Below, in pieces: positions 60,390-64,000 of a DNA stretch of 64,000 bases. This DNA comes from Clytia hemisphaerica (taxonomy: Eukaryota > Cnidaria > Hydrozoa > Leptothecata > Clytiidae): assembly GCA_902728285.1 (NCBI GenBank), contig CACVBU010000682.1:1411005-1475004 (forward strand). Reading direction: 5' to 3'. The position numbers and the translations under genes are program-made. The stretch's first letter is position 1; each line of letters starts with the position of its first letter. Below the pieces are notes generated by a model. That model ran no database searches and was not told where the DNA came from. It saw only the letters and a list, made by a program, of their open reading frames with translations.

Positions 60390-62820
60390 TGAGATTTATT
60401 ATTTGGAAAAGATGATGAGTTATCGAAGCTCGAATATGTTCACAGTGCTTAAAATCTTCGCCATCAAGACCAAAGTATCCCACTTTGTTCATCTCGTAAC
60501 AAGGCTAACAAAAGCTTTTGGACTAATCAAAAGTCTTTTAGTGCGAGTGATCAATCAATCACATGATTGGACATTGCATTAACTATTGTCGGAGTTTCAA
60601 ATAGTCGACGAATTGATTGTGGAAGAACTCAAGACTCTTGGAATGATCTTTAAAAAATGAAGACATGTACAAGGTAACTATCACACCTGGGCTCCCAGCA
60701 GTTGAGACTTTTAAAATGATAAATCCAGGAAATTTCAAAATATGAAATGTTTATTTAAATACTTTGACTTTGTCCTTTGTGTGTCCTTGGTGTACCTTAA
60801 GGAAATAAATTTTTGCAGGGATTTTACTTCGCTTTTTTCGCGAAATATAATCCCTCGCGAAATTTTTTATGCTAAAAATTCTTTCTTAAATGAGTCTCCG
60901 TTACTACAATGTCTCTATAATACGAATAAATTTTCATTCCTCGAAGCGGTTTGAGTTGTGGAGGCTCTATTGTACACACAAAATCTCGTAATCAAACTAA
61001 CGAAAAATGTGAAAATCTGAAAAAATTTACAAAATCGCGAAATTAAATCCTTGCGAAAACTTACAGTCCAAGTTAGTCGCAAAAATAAGTCACGCGAAAA
61101 TTAATTCCCTTAAGGTTTCAAATTACAAGGGTAGTATTCCCAAGCCTCTTTAAAGAAGAAACTTTAGCAAGTTTTGACCCTTCTATAAAATAATACTTCA
61201 CAAAAGTGTCGATCTTAGTTTTAATGTTATTTTTCAATTTACTGTGACATTTTTAAAAGTATTAATGAATTTTTTATTTCAACTATTTGAGAAGGAGAGC
61301 GCACCTGTTAATGTTGATTGCGATGTGAACATAATTCGAAAATTAGAACAAGAAGCATCAAACTATTCAAAACATGTTGTATTCTTGATCAAAGGGTCAG
61401 TCCTAGTCTTTTGACACGATGCAAGGCTGTCCCAATTCACACTGCGGTTACCCTAAAAGATTACGGTCTTGGAATAGTGTTAAAACAATGGAATGTAGTG
61501 AAGTTATGTACACTGAAGAAGATACAAACTAGCGACTAACCATGCCAATCTGTAATAAAAACCCAATTTACATTAAGGAAGAAATAAATAAAAAACAGTA
61601 AATAAACAACAAAAGGAAGCCATAAGCTGAAAACCGAAGTCTGAGATCAGGTGCGGTTACCTTGAGTAAGCATCTCCTGCCACTCTAAAGTCACCTGTCA
61701 GTTTAACAAGAAGAAAGAAATTAAAACATAGGCACAAAGTCTGACCATATATACAGTTAAGTACAGCAGAGAAGGAAAGGTTGCCAAGTCGGCCTAGAAC
61801 CCAGTTTGGCGTCCCGTGCCTGAGCGACCGCCTCAAAGAGGGAGGGAGAAGAAATGACAAAAAATCAAGAAGATTAAAATTAAACATTCAGACATAAGCA
61901 ATACAAAAAAAAGAAAAATCAAAATAAAAGGGCTTGCGGAACGACCGTTCTGTTTTTGCAAAGCGAAGAAATTTCAAAATGTATAAGAAATCGACGACTC
62001 CATTATTAAAACAGAATTCATGATATTCATGATGTAATCTTTTATACGGAAGCACACAAATAATCTGGAACTACAATCAGTGCCATAACATATTGGCACT
62101 TTTCGCTAATTTACCATTTTTCGAAAATTGAAGTTCGAGCGAGAATGTCAATTTCGGGCCCTCAACTTGATTTCAACGATTATTTCGATCTGGGAGGGAT
62201 TTATTGGTTTCTAGGCTATATTTCAAGCCCTACTGGACCATTTTTGAACTTTTGAATCCTCAGATCCTAAGGTCCTAAGTCTTAAGTCTAGCGTTAAAAC
62301 TCAGAGTTAAAACTCTACCCTTCGAACCTACTTTAGAGCACTTGCAAATCGATTGTGGTTTCAAAACACCCCGGTGGGTTTCCTTTTTGTGCCAAGTTTT
62401 TCGTCACTGATTGTAGTAGCAAAATTTGCCACTAAAGTCTGTCTCGAAATAATTTGCAGCTGGAGACAAAAATGGCTGTAACTTTTGATAGAATTCGAAT
62501 AAGATGCGATTTTGTGCTCGTTAAAATGATATTCGTGAGTGGAATATTATCAAGTAAAAAATTTGAGAAAAAAAAGGAAAATGAAAATGAAAAGTGAAGA
62601 AGAAAAAAATCAACTTCTTGTAGAAATGTGGTATATTTACCATTTTCACAGGAGTGACTCTTCAATCTTAGATCATCATCAGTGTCAAAAAATTTAAAAA
62701 AAATATTCATTCAATCAAAAGATATCAAACAAAGTTTATTGCTGGTGACTCTATAAACACTATAAAGTGGTAAAAAAACGACAAAAAAACAGCCTTTTGT
62801 CGATCAACCAGCAATAATTT
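60390..62820. other. Mostly noncoding, one MITE
   Basis: No supported gene. A GC-richer patch at 61630-61860 (with CGTCCCGTGCCTGAGCGACC) is unexplained; it could be the end of a retroelement. Confidence 0.4.
60795..61115. mobile_element. MITE with CCTTAAGG ends
   Basis: The left end CCTTAAGGAAATAAATTTTT pairs with the complement of the right end AAAATTAATTCCCTTAAGG. CGCGAAAT words recur inside. Related to the ends at 11557-11726. Confidence 0.65.
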
Positions 62821-63827
62821 TTGTTCGATATCTTCGACAATAAACAACTAAAAATAACATCAAATACCGAAACAATTATTTCTAACCTTTTTTCAATCAT
62901 CGAAGATGAGCTACAGTTCTATGAAGATGAGTGTGATGTGTATTGCGAAGACAAAACACAATCTCATCCCGAAGCTTTGGCAAATTCACTTGGAATTATG
63001 ATAGTTTTGGTACCAGCTTGCTTTGGTATGCCATTTCTGCCAATTGCCCCGAGGCAAGGCCTAGCCATACAAAACACATTTTACGTATGGTGTGGGCCAA
63101 ACAATTTACTTCATTAATCAGTATGGTAACCGGTCCAACTAATACAAGCTGTAGGTACGGAAGGAGGAGCAAGAAAGAGGATTCATCCTACTGTCAATAC
63201 AATGACAACTCTTCATGATTAACGAGAGGCATTAAATTTGGCAAATCTTGTTTCTGCAAAAGATGCCAAAATGGGAGACCTGAAACGTTCTCATCTAAAA
63301 GAAGAAGAAGAATCCAACCATGCCTCAGTCAAACGTCGACCCTAACGTCTTTCAGTGTTGCTAATGAGTCTAGCAACAACATTTCAAACCGGGTGGATGA
63401 GGTAGAGTCTCTTTTGCTGGAAGCAATATTGTTTGTTCTCATTCGAGATTTCGAGATCGATTTTGTGGGTGAGTTTGATGAGAACCACCTCACTTGCCTC
63501 ATTGTTGAGGAATACGATACTACTTTCATTTTACCTTATGTAATGCAAGATCTCCACATCGAAAGACGTCATGAAAACGATATTTATAAATCCCTCAACA
63601 GGGAAAATACGAACGACACGAAGTCGCTCAAAGAAGAGACAGCAATTTTTTCTTTTATGTTTGTTAGATTTCACATATATATAGTGAAGATATGTAATAT
63701 CTGTAATTGGAAGAAAAAAAAAGTATTGATATATAAAGAACTCAAACTGATAAAAACGAAAAAAGTAAAGAATATTTTTGTTAATTATGTAAATTTACCA
63801 TTTTTTGGTGTTTTTTTAATTTTTTAA
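62821..63827 (+). pseudogene. CXC-like cysteine-rich protein, copy 2 (broken)
   Basis: The N-terminus here (SNLFSIIEDELQFYEDECD) is absent from copy 1. Homology starts at NSLGIMIVLVPACFGMP. Seven bases are missing after GGGCCAAACAA, shifting the frame. In the shifted frame CRYGRRSKKEDSSYCQYND continues, but TGA replaces the Cys codon of copy 1 after SS, and KCG is KFG. Downstream an intact frame (63393 on) reads VDEVESLLLEAILFVLIRDF and EFDENHLTCLIVEEYDTTF, the region deleted from copy 1. The 3' flank to the window end matches 57800-58150. Confidence 0.6.
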
Positions 63828-64000
63828 TTTATAAATCATTCCGAAACAGAGGGAAATTTTGCAAAAAGTCAAAGGGAATTTAAATAGTGATATGTGAAAG
63901 AAAAACCTAATAGCAATATTGGAGAAACAATGAATTGCAAAGATTTCTGACAAACATACTTCCGTACAATCATTAATACAAGCTCATCAGAATGTATACA

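Noticed and set aside
61657-61887. Minus-strand ORF of 76 codons near a GC-rich patch
   Set aside because: No motif; the patch could be a retroelement end, but no terminus was identifiable.

Overview
The window looks like a repeat-laden metazoan nuclear genome. It is AT-rich, its genes carry GT-AG introns, and its repetitive proteins are typical of early-branching animals. I infer a cnidarian, with a sponge or similar as the alternative; nothing seen fixes the species. I see no prokaryotic operons, rRNA or CRISPR. Almost every recognisable protein is either transposon-derived or embedded among transposons, and most are interrupted by single-base indels or stops.

Layout. 1-2.3 kb: R2-type non-LTR retrotransposon remnant (reverse transcriptase, zinc knuckle, restriction-like endonuclease) split by an inverted-repeat element. 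2.3-3.2 kb: RPA-like OB-fold/zinc ORF cut by a small element with a clean 7-bp duplication. 4.2-4.9 kb: a P2X7 cytoplasmic-domain-like ORF, tail to tail with two multi-exon minus-strand genes (4.9-8.0 and 9.4-13.0 kb) that look transposase-derived. 14.9-19.3 kb: a five-exon plus-strand gene with a TATA box and a C-terminal BEN domain. 22.3-23.5 kb: a spliced integrase fragment followed by a ParB-like domain exon. 25.9-28.4 kb: two opposed arms of short tandem repeats around a core that holds a TIR element with a 9-bp duplication; its right end abuts a minus-strand LINE RT fragment. 28.6-41.6 kb: five tandem 2.61-kb units carrying decayed DUF6589-type genes and a conserved acidic ORF. 41.7-57 kb: mostly repeats (G-run element with ACTGG duplication, TTCGAT-rich TIR element, triplicated 0.45-kb unit, CAGCTGGAAAT/AGCCGTTCC arrays), with an acidic multi-exon gene fragment at 45.3-48.3 kb. 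57.2-64 kb: two copies of a cysteine-rich CXC-like ORF on either side of two small unrecognised ORFs.

How the genes relate. The strongest functional grouping is the P2X7-like ORF with its two convergent transposase-like genes, and the integrase with the ParB-like exon. The BEN gene is the best candidate for a host or domesticated regulatory gene. Many breaks fall in homopolymer runs, and the five tandem units differ largely by one-base indels, so some frameshifts may be assembly errors rather than true decay. All homology calls are from recognition of motifs by eye; no search was run.
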